NCBI GenBank assembly: GCA_024704765.1
Contig: JAKMXF010000299.1
Span: 372,001 to 436,000, forward strand
From: Oopsacas minuta
Lineage: Eukaryota; Porifera; Hexactinellida; Lyssacinosida; Leucopsacidae
Direction of reading: 5' to 3'
DNA length: 64,000 nt
The position numbers were made by a program, and so were the translations under genes. The notes under the pieces are model-generated. The model saw nothing but the letters and a program-made list of their open reading frames with translations, did not search any database and was not told the DNA's origin. This document shows positions 54,359 through 64,000 of this stretch, piece by piece (position 1 is the stretch's first letter; each line of letters opens with the position of its first letter).

Positions 54359-56382
54359 GTATATTGTATATGGTGTTTGGTTATAAGTACATGCAAGCTT
54401 CTGCACAAAAAGCAAGCTGCTGCAATATTTAGCGCACATAAATATTATAAATAATTATTCGTATTTTTTCTATGCTTACTATGAAACACAGTAAATTGCC
54501 TATATTAAATCGTAAATTCCTTTAATAGCTTAAAGTATTACTAATATATTAATGAGTTAATATTAAGCGGGTGCTAACTGCTGGACACGGTGAACGTAAT
54601 TTGATATAGTTTGACTCATATACTGCAGTAATATAATACTATTCTGCAGTTATATCTGATATAAACGTGTGGGATTAGAGATATGGAGTTGTATTTCGTA
54701 GCTAATTCTGTTTTTGTATTGCATAATTTCGTTAGAATTTATTTTAACTGGCAAAGCAAGGCTTGGCCATACTTGATCAAATCTGGGCTTCACATTAAGC
54801 AAAAAGTAAGAATAATTTTAAATCTCTGTGATGGCAGTGGGGTAGACACGTATGATCAATTTTAAATGAGAAGATGTTGAGATTCCAAAAAGTGAAGTTC
54901 TCTGTTAATATTGCAAAATTTGAAAGACATTAATCCTTTAGTTTATAGTGAGACTTGTTTATGAATCATTTTCCCTGACAGAAAATTTCTTTTTCTATCA
55001 GGAGGAATCATGTTAGATCTCCAAAGTTTTTGATGCTGAATTTGAGACTCTGATTACACAAACCTTGCAATTTTAGTCATGGAATATTTGTATAATTATT
55101 ACCGCACCACAGGGAGGTAATTTCAAATGCCATTATGCAATATATAACAACTTATCACATTGTCATTGACATTTCCGATTGCTTTATCGTTAGTGTTCAG
55201 ATTCTCAATGGTGAGATTTGAAATATTACATATACAATTTTACAATTTACCAATTTGAACGGTGATAATTATTTCAATGTAAACTGAATCGACACGTAGA
55301 CCCGATGAAATTTTCTTACTTTGACGGTTCGGGACCATATTTGTACAATTTCAGACTTCGATATATCCGTGTTCGATTTAACGTGAGTTGACTGTAGAGT
55401 GTACAGTGTACAGTGTACAGTGTACAGTGTAGAGGGTACAGTGTAGAGTGTAGAGTGTAGAGGGTAGAGGGTAGAGTGTAGAGGGTAGAGTGTGGAGTGT
55501 AGAGTGTAGAGGGTAGAGTGTAGAGTGTAGAGGGTAGAGGGTAGAGTGTAGAGGGTGGAGTGTAGAGTGTAGAGGGTAGAGTGTAGAGTGTAGAGGGTAG
55601 AGTGTAGAGTGTGGAGTGTAGAGGGTAGAGGGTAGAGGGTAGAGGGTAGAGTGTGGAGTGTAGAGGGTAGAGGGTAGAGTGTGGAGTGTAGAGGGTAGAG
55701 GGTAGAGTGTAGAGTGTAGAGGGTAGAGGGTAGAGGGTAGAGTGTAGAGTGTAGAGTGTAGAGGGTAGAGGGTAGAGTGTAGAGTGTAGAGTGTAGAGTG
55801 TAGAGTGTAGAGGGTAGAGTGTAGAGTGTGGAGTGTAGAGGGTAGAGGGTAGAGTGTAGAGGGTAGAGTGTAGAGGGTAGAGTGTGGAGTGTAGAGGGTA
55901 GAGGGTAGAGTGTAGAGGGTAGAGTGTAGAGTGTAGAGGGTAGAGTGTAGAGGGTAGAGTGTGGAGTGTAGAGTGTAGAGGGTAGAGTGTAGAGTGTAGA
56001 GTGTAGAGGGTAGAGTGTAGAGGGTAGAGTGTAGAGTGTAGAGGGTAGAGTGTAGAGTGTAGAGTGTAGAGTGTAGAGTGTAGAGGGTAGAGTGTAGAGG
56101 GTAGAGTGTAGAGGGTAGAGGGTAGAGGGTAGAGTGTAGAGGGTAGAGGGTAGAGGGTAGAGTGTAGTTTTTAAAGGCATTAAAGTAAATATGAATCATA
56201 TTTTAAAACTAGAAATTGTTTTATTAAATCTAAAAGTATAAATCCCCCAGGGGTTGAGATAGAGATGTCAACTGTATTCGTGAGTGTTTAAAATAGGTTA
56301 CATTTTGCTGTATACAATGTCTTGAGATATTCCCCACATAGGCAATGAATACGAATACAAATTAATTGCTTATCCTCAATAG
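54359..56382. other. Intergenic region with minisatellite
   Basis: The right half is the heptamer array at 55393-56167. The left half is AT-rich without supported genes. Upstream exons of the DUF3626-like gene may lie here but none can be recognised. Confidence 0.4.
55393..56167. repeat. Heptamer minisatellite, about 110 copies
   Basis: A 775 bp tandem array of 7-base units of form (T/G)GT(A/G)(G/C)AG. The two main units are TGTAGAG and GGTAGAG; TGTGGAG occurs now and then, and TGTACAG is confined to the left end. No stop appears in two minus-strand frames, which produces long artefactual reading frames of repeated TLYPLHS/TLYTLPS. Confidence 0.95.
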
Positions 56383-57983
56383 GGAGATCTCCTAAGACAT
56401 GCAGACGAAGAACGATTCAAACATTTCATGCCGTCAGCTTTAGACATAGATGCAGTATCGTGTTCAGTTCTCAATGATATTCAGCATAAAGCTGTGGACT
56501 ATGTTCTATGCGAATCTAAGAAATCATCAGATTTGATATATCCCTACTTGAAATGTAGAGTTAGACATCTGGGATATACAAACACTGACTTGGATAAAAC
56601 TCTCCACTGGATTAGGTTTGTGTACTTACAACGCGCATGCCTTGTTCATATGCAAGACATTTGTCCTTTTATCTATTTGTAAGCTAAAACTTAATTTGTG
56701 GTTATAATTGTGTATTCTACAGAATATTTGAAATAGTAAACGTGTAAGGATATTGCAACTTGTAACATTTGTGAGAATAAATAATGTTCCCACAATTTAT
56801 TCCTATTTTTGCTAGTTAGACGTTGTCCTACGCCCTACGGCATAAATTTGAAATTTGTGTAAACTTTACTATTATTTTGCATACTAAAGCAAAATCTCAC
56901 AAACTTGGGGAAATCTATATTTTCTGTTTTCCAAAATATTATAATATCAATTGATTTAGCACGAATATATTTTGCTTTGTGAATAATTTCAAATATATTA
57001 CTCATATAATGCTATCAGATTTATCTGTTATACTATCAATAATTTCAAACTCAAGTATTGTAATTACAGTGGAGTTTTTGGTTATTTATTAGCAACTTAA
57101 GTTTTGCTTCTCAAAAAGTTGCTAATATGAGAATTAAATTAGTACAAAATCTACACTTTGGACCTGAAAATTGGTTGCTAATAACAAATATTGCTATTAA
57201 GCGAACTCTACTGTACAACCTACTGAACAAATTTTGAATTTCCCGCAAACTGACAGCCAGCTGTAACAGTTCAACAAATAAAAATTAGATACAATCTGAC
57301 AGTATGACTATATTACATCGAGTTAACCGTTAACCAGTTTATTGTATTGAACTTAAATACCCCCTCCGTATAGATATGAGGCTCCCATAATAATACATCT
57401 CAACTTAGACACAGCTCTTAACTTCCTGGTTAAAGACACTCACTACAGGAACAGATTTGAAACAGGGACAAGTGGTGGTTGCTTGGATCTGGCAGCTAGA
57501 AGCAGTTGGGAAGATAGAATATTCGATAAAGCATATCGTAAATCACCAGCTAGTTATCGAGTTAAATATGGCGTTCTTAACATTGTTGGTGATTCATGTG
57601 GTGTAAAAGCTTGTTATGGTTACGGCGATTCGTTTTTGCAACTTAAAAAAGTTCGTTTAAGAACCACATTTGCTTCGGCTGATACTTCAATGTCTAACGT
57701 AAAGTTATCATGTTGTGAGCATTATGTAAATGTAATGAATGAGTACTCTGAATCCGAATTGAAAGCTATTCTAGATGTTGCAACCAAGAGAGTTTCATCT
57801 CATGATTCATCTGTAATAGCTACTTATAAAGAAGTTCAAATCCATGGTCCAGTTAGTCTATCGGATAATGTAGAATGTATTGTTGTAAATCAAAGACATC
57901 GCACAGATAAAAAGATTAATAAACTATTAGAGAAGTTTATTACAGATAATAAATGCAATTTAATATGGATGGATGAAGTTTAG
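56383..57983 (+). CDS. DUF3626-like protein, two visible exons, 5' end uncertain
   Basis: Exons 56383-56615 and 57374-57983, joined by a GT-AG intron; the join restores a continuous frame, HWIR then YEAPIIIHLNLD. Downstream motifs DTHYRNRFETGTSGG, WEDRIF, VKYGVLNIV, YGYGDSFL and LRTTFASAD match the family I know as DUF3626, which has ADP-ribosyltransferase-like features but no proven reaction. The first ATG is at 56428 (265 residues), but the frame is open back to a TAG at 56380-56382 that can be a splice acceptor (TATCCTCAATAG), and the residues before the ATG (RHADEERFKHF) fit the family, so more exons probably lie upstream. The last codons are WMDEV. A MITE sits in the intron. Confidence 0.65.
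57066..57213. mobile_element. Tigger-like MITE inside DUF3626-like intron
   Basis: A 148 bp element, ends CAGTGGAGTTTTTGGTTATT and AATAGC-type right end GCGAACTCTACTG, with inner inverted TATTAGCAAC and GTTGCTAATA. Flanked by TA on both sides. No coding capacity. Confidence 0.7.
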
Positions 57984-58435
57984 TATTTATATTTGGTGTA
58001 TACACAGTTTCTTCTTATTATTTGATTATTTCTGGTAACTTTTCTTCAGTCAGTTGAGTTTGAAAATGTTTGTATCTTTTGTTTATAAACTATAGGTTTC
58101 TTATGTAGGAAATCTAGGAAAACTCTTACTTATGTTATCCATGGTACTGTATAAGCTTCACCAAACAATCTAGATAAACTTCTGTGCCTAAAATTTTATA
58201 TGCGCTCTCCCAATTACCTTAGTCTGAACAAAAGAGTAACCTATATTACTAGACCGTAACAAGGGGTCCGCCCGGTTTCATGAGCTTGCTACGGCCCCAT
58301 ATTACAGTGGATTGGTTGTCCTATAGGTGGTTTTGGGATGGATATAGAGTATAGACCGAGCTGACCTTGGATTTCTTATAATTATGTTAGGGAAAACAGT
58401 TCAATATTTGCTAAGTCATAGAGGCCATTCAAGCT

Positions 58436-58810
58436 GTAACGCAAATTTCCCCAAATTTTGACACCACCCTTCCTGTGTCATATTTGTGACATATTTGTAC
58501 TACAAAAGGAATTAAGAATGGGACTGTCACATTTTGCACCCTCCCTTGGTAGCGATATGTAACGTTAAACGTCCCACATATCTAGACCCCTTATGTTCAG
58601 CTAACAGTATTCAGCATTCAATGACAGGACCAAGGATATACTCATATAGAGTAAAGTATAGTTTTGTATTCATAATTTCCTACGAGTTGTCCAAACTAAA
58701 CTTAACGGTAAAAGAGGGGTGGGTGGTATAATGTGACAGCCTCATTCTTTTTGTATTAGAAAATAGTCAAAAGCGTGACACAGGGAGGGTGGTGTCAAAA
58801 TTTGCGTTAC
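58436..58810. mobile_element. Non-autonomous element with 35 bp inverted ends
   Basis: Left end GTAACGCAAATTTCCCCAAA continuing TTTTGACACCACCCTTCC; right end GGAGGGTGGTGTCAAAATTT then GCGTTAC. The ends are inverted complements apart from an insertion of about nine bases on the left. A second inverted pair lies inside: GACTGTCACATTTTGCACCC near 58522 and AATGTGACAGCC near 58731. No clear target duplication and no coding capacity. Confidence 0.7.
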
Positions 58811-58933
58811 GTAACGTTTGTACGGCCCCTACCCAATTGGTACCCAGGACCCCAGGCGTTCGTTAGCACTATAACACTAAAGACTTGTGTGAATCTAGCC
58901 ATTCGTTTCTCTAATTTATTGAGTACCTACATA

Positions 58934-59489
58934 CAGGGGCGTCAGGTTCCGGGGGAGCGGGGGGTCCGGTAGGAAAAGAGCATGAAATTGGGGGGCTGCC
59001 CCCTAGTTTCTTTGAAAAAATTATGCTTACTTGAAAGATACTTTAATATTCCAATTTCCTAGTTTACTCAATGTACTGCAAATAAATATGTGGTACATGA
59101 TTGCAATAATTAATACTTCTAACCAATTAACAAATTTTTATTTGTGTATTTGTAATAAATGTAATATGAGCAATTAGTTATTGATATGATTTAATAATGT
59201 TTATATTATTCACACCCCATAGTCTAGACCTTCTTATTGTTCAATTACGAAATAGCACAATTAGAGATTCTATAATTAATCAATTCAGAAATACATTAAA
59301 GGATTTACTAAATATTTTATATTCTGAATTTCTCCATTATACAAGTCATATTTGTTGACAAAGTCATTAAATTCGATATGAAATTATTTACTATTCATTA
59401 TAATTTGTGTAGTTAAACGTAAAATGAGTAATGAGTACAACGCCCCTCCGCCCCCCCCCCCCACTATTTTGGTCAACCTGACGCCTCTG
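58934..59489. mobile_element. hAT-like MITE with perfect 8 bp target duplication
   Basis: Left end CAGGGGCGTCAGGTT and right end AACCTGACGCCTCTG are 15-base inverted repeats with one mismatch. The flanking CCTACATA occurs at both 58926-58933 and 59490-59497. The 8 bp duplication and CAGGGGCG terminus are typical of hAT elements. The 556 bp body has no transposase frame. Confidence 0.9.
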
Positions 59490-59589
59490 CCTACATACAA
59501 AATATTCCATTATTCTCCTCAAATTATGTGTAATACAAATCAATTTTGATTCCAATCTTTAAATTATAACTTTACCTACCAAAATAGAA

Positions 59590-59840
59590 ATGGCCTCTCT
59601 CACTAACATGCGGAAACTAACAAAGAGTGAGCCAGGCCTTCCGGACCAATTCAATCTTTCCCAATCAGGTTCCTTCAGTCCCTCCCATAGTGTACGTAGT
59701 ATGTATGAGGTAGATGAAATTGAACCTATATATTGGCAGCAGAATAGAACGAATACAGATTCTGATGATGGGGAACTGGATCCAGATAATGATGAGGAGT
59801 TTTCTGAAGAATTTGCCCTCAAGTCTCCACCTCAGGAATG
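59590..59840 (+). CDS. First coding exon of an unrecognised gene
   Basis: Starts with ATG (AAAATGGCC context) and stays open to 59840, where GAATG is followed by a good donor GTGAGTA in phase 2. The 83 codons begin MASLTNMRKLTKSEPG and contain a Ser-rich part (SQSGSFSPSHSV) followed by an acidic run (DSDDGELDPDNDEEFSEEF). This looks like a disordered, acidic N-terminus with possible Ser phosphorylation sites. The family is not recognised and the next exon is not found with confidence in the remaining 4 kb, so the gene probably runs beyond the window. Confidence 0.55.
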
Positions 59841-59949
59841 GTGAGTAGTTATGTCATTTCAATTATTTATTATTTATTTATTTATTGCTCTTATATTCAC
59901 CGACTAATATTCCGCTAATTCATAGCGTATTAGAATTTCTAATTTCTAA

Positions 59950-60077
59950 CAGTAGACTCTCGTTATTAAGAAGTAATTCTTAACCTTCTATAGCTTGAAA
60001 GTAATTGATTTTACTCCGCTTCCAACGAAATGAAACCGGGGGTCACATGCATATTGTTAATAACGAGAGTGTTCCTG
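59950..60077. mobile_element. Tigger-like MITE (128 bp)
   Basis: Left end CAGTAGACTCTCGTTATTAA and right end TTAATAACGAGAGTGTTCCTG are inverted complements sharing CTCTCGTTATT exactly. TA follows on the right; the left flank is AA, so the duplication is imperfect. Confidence 0.6.
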
Positions 60078-61934
60078 TATTAGGTTTTTTCGCGCAATAA
60101 TTATATACATGTATATACAAAATAAACTTACGCATGTTTGGGAACTTTTTGGGACCTTTTTCGGAAGGAATTTAGATACAATGATATATGTAACTACTCA
60201 GAACTTATATTATTTATATCTTTTCGTATTTTTACTGTGTAACTACAAAAGTATCAAAATCTACATTATCTCATAAAAACTACAGTTTTTCGAGCTAATA
60301 TCATATTCTGGTATCCATTAAAATTCATATTCTGGTTTCCTTCATATGATATGACTTCTTAAATATATTTCATTATATTTGTTGTGCAAATTAGCACATT
60401 CCAAAGTTCACGCGTATATCCTTGAAATTTCAAATAACAAAGATGAAGAGAAGACGTGCATACATAGAGGTAAAGTTTGCCTTTGATTTATTTAGTATCC
60501 ATGGTTGAGGTGTTACAAATATCTGCGATAGAAAAATCCATTTTAAGTTTGCTAAAAGAAAATATTTTGTGTAAGGCTATTGCCACCCACCGGTAAAAAT
60601 GTTATTCGCTCGTTCGAAAAACATCCAATCCAACAGCGTAGCTCGCTTCAAAATTCCCGATTCCACAATCTGGGGTGGCAGACAATTCGAACACCTCCCA
60701 GCACAAATGCGAGAAAACTAGTTCCGATCGGTGTTAATATCCACTTCGAGAAATTTATCGAACCTCAAATTGTCATACTATGAATGTTTGTTTCATGAAC
60801 TGACGTCATTTTTCTATTTTTATTGGGTTTTTCGCTCAAATGCTTGATTCTTAACCAAGATCTACCGGCGATTATTTCCCGTAATAGTAGTAAATATTTA
60901 TTTTTACATTTTTTAATATTTTGAAACTTAGATCTCATATCTGCGTAAAGGGATCAAATTCATTCAGTTCGAATCTGATCAAATTACCTTCAATTTCATC
61001 GCAATTGAGAATTAGTAACGAAAATATTTGCTTTTACTTTTATTGATTTGAAATGCTAGAGTCCGTAATGTATCAAAATACCCCCCCCCTACTGATTTAT
61101 TGCATTACAAACTACGAATACAATTTGTTCTTAAATTAGACAAAATTTTGACTAAACGAAAATATCCGAAAATTTTGATGAATCAACTTTTTTATTCAAT
61201 TTTTGGTACTTTAGAACTTTCTAATATTTTCGTTAACTAACTTTTCTGCAAAAACGTTACTTCACGATTTCTCTTCGTAATTAGTATTCAACAACAACAC
61301 TCTCTATCTAAAGCATGATCCAATTTGATAATTACGAAACTTTTCCAAAATCGATTATCATTTCCATTTCTTGATTTAATAATGGCTTCTAATCCTGTTA
61401 TCTTACGGATAATATTCTTTACTTCGACCTATAAACTACAGCTCTACAACTTACAGGTTGCAAACAACGTGTTGAAACCTTTTTCTTTCTATACCTGGAT
61501 ATCTGTGCATTTGAGTGCTTCTAGATAATAATGTATTCCTTAGCAATGAATGCTACTCCTTGCAATTCTGTTACTTGTATGATATCCTAGACATTATCTG
61601 CTTGGATACAAGATTGGCCTGATATTCATTAGCTGATTTCTCTCACCAAATTTCTTTCATTCTTTTTTCACATTTTGTTGTCAAGTATTTAGTAGACTTT
61701 TAGATGGCTAACACATCTCGAGATTAAAGGGACGCTTTAAAAGGACTTGATATGATGATATTTATACGGCATGTATAATATATAATACTCAATAATTTTC
61801 GGGACAGAATTCGGTCTACAAAATGTAAGATGTTACTTTAATTACAAGTTTACAACTATTAGAAATCGGTAATAGTGATATTTTGTTCCTTCGCTTCCAG
61901 CGTTTTCATTATTTTACATACGAATTGTATTTGA

Positions 61935-62115
61935 CAAGGTTGAAACCGATCAAACCAAATATCAGTATTCATGAATATAGCAACGTAACCAAATACTGAT
62001 ATTATTCGGTTTGACCAACCTAGTACTGATGATATTCGGTTTGGGCCAACCTAATACTGATAATATCGGTTTGGACCAACCTAATTCTGAATACTGATAT
62101 TCGGTTGCAACCTTG
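61935..62115. mobile_element. Palindromic element with inner tandem repeats
   Basis: Ends CAAGGTTGAAACCGATC and CGGTTGCAACCTTG are inverted complements, as are the adjacent ATATCAGTATTC and GAATACTGATAT. The middle has three to four units of about 32 bases, each with ATTCGGTTTG(A/G)CCAACCTA followed by GTACTGATGA or AATACTGATA. Confidence 0.65.
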
Positions 62116-62837
62116 GTATTTGATATAGTGATAATACACAACCATTTTACTGTACCGACTATACAATAGTATAGCTGCCTAGTATAGTGCTTTTCTCATC
62201 TACCGCGACCAAATATTTTGTTTCTGTCGTTCCTATATTGGATATTATGAGATTTTGGTCAGAAATATCTGCGTATTTGACTGAAACTATATGCTATATC
62301 TATATGCTATATCTACTTGGGTGTTTCAAATTCTGATCATTACGTACTTATTTTTATACTTTAAATATATTTATTTCTAATTGAATTTTATTATTTTATT
62401 CATTGCAATCCAACATATGTACATGTAGAACATGTTTATGTAGCAATCGCAATCAATAAATATGGACAGTCATGCAGAAGTTATTAAATATATATGTTGT
62501 TACTACTGGCTGTTAATAATATTAATGCGTAATAATTTTTCTCATATTTTCTGAGAGCTAGCACCAATTTCGTTTCGATAAGATTATCTTCATTATGCAG
62601 TAGACACTCACATAAATTCTACAAATGAATACGTTGCTGTTTGTTTTGAGAATTTTAGTAAGAAAGGTTTCAACTGTCTATAGCGTGTGTAATTCTACGT
62701 AAAAAGTAAACACAGTTCAACGAGTTTGATGTTATTATTTGCCATGTGGAAAATTGTTTTTCCTGAATAATATTTAATTGAGAAGCCTTCACACTAAACT
62801 ACCTTAAAGTGAGTATTACTAATGGCCTAAGTTTTTA

Positions 62838-63209
62838 TTGTGGAACTTCGTTCATTAAAATTTTGTTCGCTTTTCCGGAGTTCGTATCAACTGGAGTAAT
62901 GCCAATTGAAAAACCATAGTAGGGACCTAATTTTGTGTAAATACTGTGTTCATCTCAGAGTTGGAATCGAGTTCGAGTTTCTCGGTCGAGGCGCAATGCG
63001 CCGAGATCATCGCAAAACGACGAGCCCGTATTAGTTAAAATGTCAACAAAACATATTTTAGAGGAATTTCAGTTAATATCTACACTTCGGGTTCGGGTCG
63101 GGTTTGGGTTGAAGATCGTTGGGTTCTGAAAAGTGGACCTGATTCCAACTCTGGTTCATCTTATCTGGAAATTCGTATTAACCCCGTTAGTAATAACGAA
63201 GTTCCACTG
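62838..63209. mobile_element. Tigger-like element (about 370 bp)
   Basis: Left end TTGTGGAACTTCGTTCATTA and right end TAATAACGAAGTTCCACTG are inverted complements; TA follows on the right. The centre holds a GC-rich palindromic part (GGCGCAATGCGCCGA). Confidence 0.55.
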
Positions 63210-64000
63210 TAATTGATTTCAATGGAGTCGAATAAATCTTTCATTTTAATCAAATATTGAATATTTAGCTATAAATATCTTTCTTGATGGAGGGCATCAA
63301 GAATCGTTTGATATAAAATATGATACTGACTCATTTTAGTTATCCCATCTTTAGTTATACGTGCTTGTTTAAGAATGTTAATAACCTTTGATGTGTATAA
63401 TCAGTATTAGACATTTATGTACAGTAGAATATATATATATGCCAGAATTAGTATAATCTTTTGTCATATACTTGACTTAGTTATGAGTATATCAAGGGAC
63501 ATTGAAAAGTTCGTGTGATCTTTATTATTATATTTCACTTGTTGTAATTCATTTTGCAAGAGATCTCAATAATTAGCATTGATCAATTACAGTTGACTGC
63601 GATTATATTATCTCGAACAGATTTTCATTTTCCCTTACAGGGGCGACGCAAACAGTCAGGCTATGGCCTGTAATGTTGTATGGCAGGGCCTGCACTTTAC
63701 AATAGATCAAGCCAATGGCCTGGCCGCTATTTAGTGCTTTCCGCGGCCCTTGCCTTAAGTTTGGAGATGCCAACTCTATTGTTATATTCCTACTTTTGAA
63801 GACATTCCTGATAGCTTATTAGTTACTAGATATTTATTATTTGATCTACCATATTTATTAATCACTTCCTGATTAGTTACACAATTAACTCTCATTTAAT
63901 AATTCGGCAATAGGTATGTACATGTGGAATCCCTAATTATTCCTAATTAGGTGAACATTATGCAATCACTTTTGTTTTTAGTAGTTAAATTTAGCATTTC

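Larger units (their letters stand above)
57984..59589. other. Transposon-rich intergenic region
   Basis: Holds the long-TIR element at 58436-58810 and the hAT-like element at 58934-59489. More GC-rich than its surroundings in patches (58255-58350, 58800-58860). No gene is supported. Confidence 0.5.
59841..64000. other. Intron or intergenic region to window end
   Basis: Probably the first intron of the gene starting at 59590. It holds at least three miniature elements (59950-60077, 61935-62115, 62838-63209) and a GC-rich patch at 63649-63760 that starts with CAGGGGCGACGC, like the hAT ends. No exon can be supported. Confidence 0.4.

Noticed and set aside
55269-56199. Two minus-strand reading frames of about 270-300 codons made of TLYPLHS/TLYTLPS repeats
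   Set aside because: They are direct translations of the heptamer minisatellite; a 7-base unit free of stops stays open in any length. No start context, no family and no non-repeat coding part.
60580-60783. 67-codon frame considered as the second exon of the gene at 59590
   Set aside because: No acceptor in the right phase with a convincing pyrimidine tract, and no donor at its end.
1-64000. Search for tRNA, rRNA, CRISPR arrays, operons or bacterial defence systems
   Set aside because: Nothing with tRNA A/B boxes and cloverleaf pairing, no rRNA-like sequence and no spaced direct repeats of CRISPR type was seen; gene content is eukaryotic.

Overview
The window is AT-rich nuclear DNA from an animal. 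The gene content points to Metazoa: Suppressor of fused, a scribbler/ZNF608/ZNF609-type regulator, the ciliary dynein-assembly factor ZMYND10, TIMMDC1, TMEM135, FAF2, PUS7, RAD51D and BTAF1. Most genes are single uninterrupted reading frames, including an 1808-codon BTAF1. Such intron poverty is unusual for an animal and, with the low protein similarity to vertebrate orthologues that I recall, suggests an early-branching or compact-genome lineage. The species cannot be fixed from the sequence alone.

Layout. 0-4 kb: TIMMDC1 (+), RAD51D (+) and ZMYND10 (-), the last two convergent. 4.4-13.5 kb: three long-chain acyl-CoA synthetases (two in tandem on +, one shorter copy on -) with a FAF2-like UBX protein between them. 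14.6-19.3 kb: three tandem TMEM135-like genes whose central 599 bp is almost identical. 19.5-20.3 kb: a SAM-dependent methyltransferase (-). 21.1-30.8 kb: a ten-exon scribbler-family gene (-) with a 4.6 kb first intron; all exon phases close to a 912-residue frame. 30.8-36.2 kb: a gene desert with transposon debris and a small GC-rich hairpin. 36.2-49 kb: PUS7, SUFU, a GT10 fucosyltransferase-like protein with a C-terminal membrane anchor, and BTAF1, all on + and all intronless, with a 740 bp fold-back repeat before BTAF1. 50.8-54.4 kb: a TM2-like membrane protein and a protein with an FHA domain and two UBZ4-like zinc fingers. 55.4-56.2 kb: a heptamer minisatellite. 56.4-58 kb: a spliced DUF3626-like gene. 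58-64 kb: several non-autonomous DNA transposons, one with a perfect 8 bp target duplication, and the first exon of a gene that probably runs out of the window.

The neighbours do not form one pathway. Themes that recur are lipid and membrane metabolism (ACSL x3, FAF2 on lipid droplets/ER, TMEM135 x3 on peroxisomes/mitochondria) in one 15 kb stretch, and local gene duplication followed by sequence homogenisation. The most notable items are the homogenised TMEM135 and ACSL arrays, the FHA-UBZ4 protein, the DUF3626-like gene, and a family of pogo/Tigger-like and hAT-like miniature elements.
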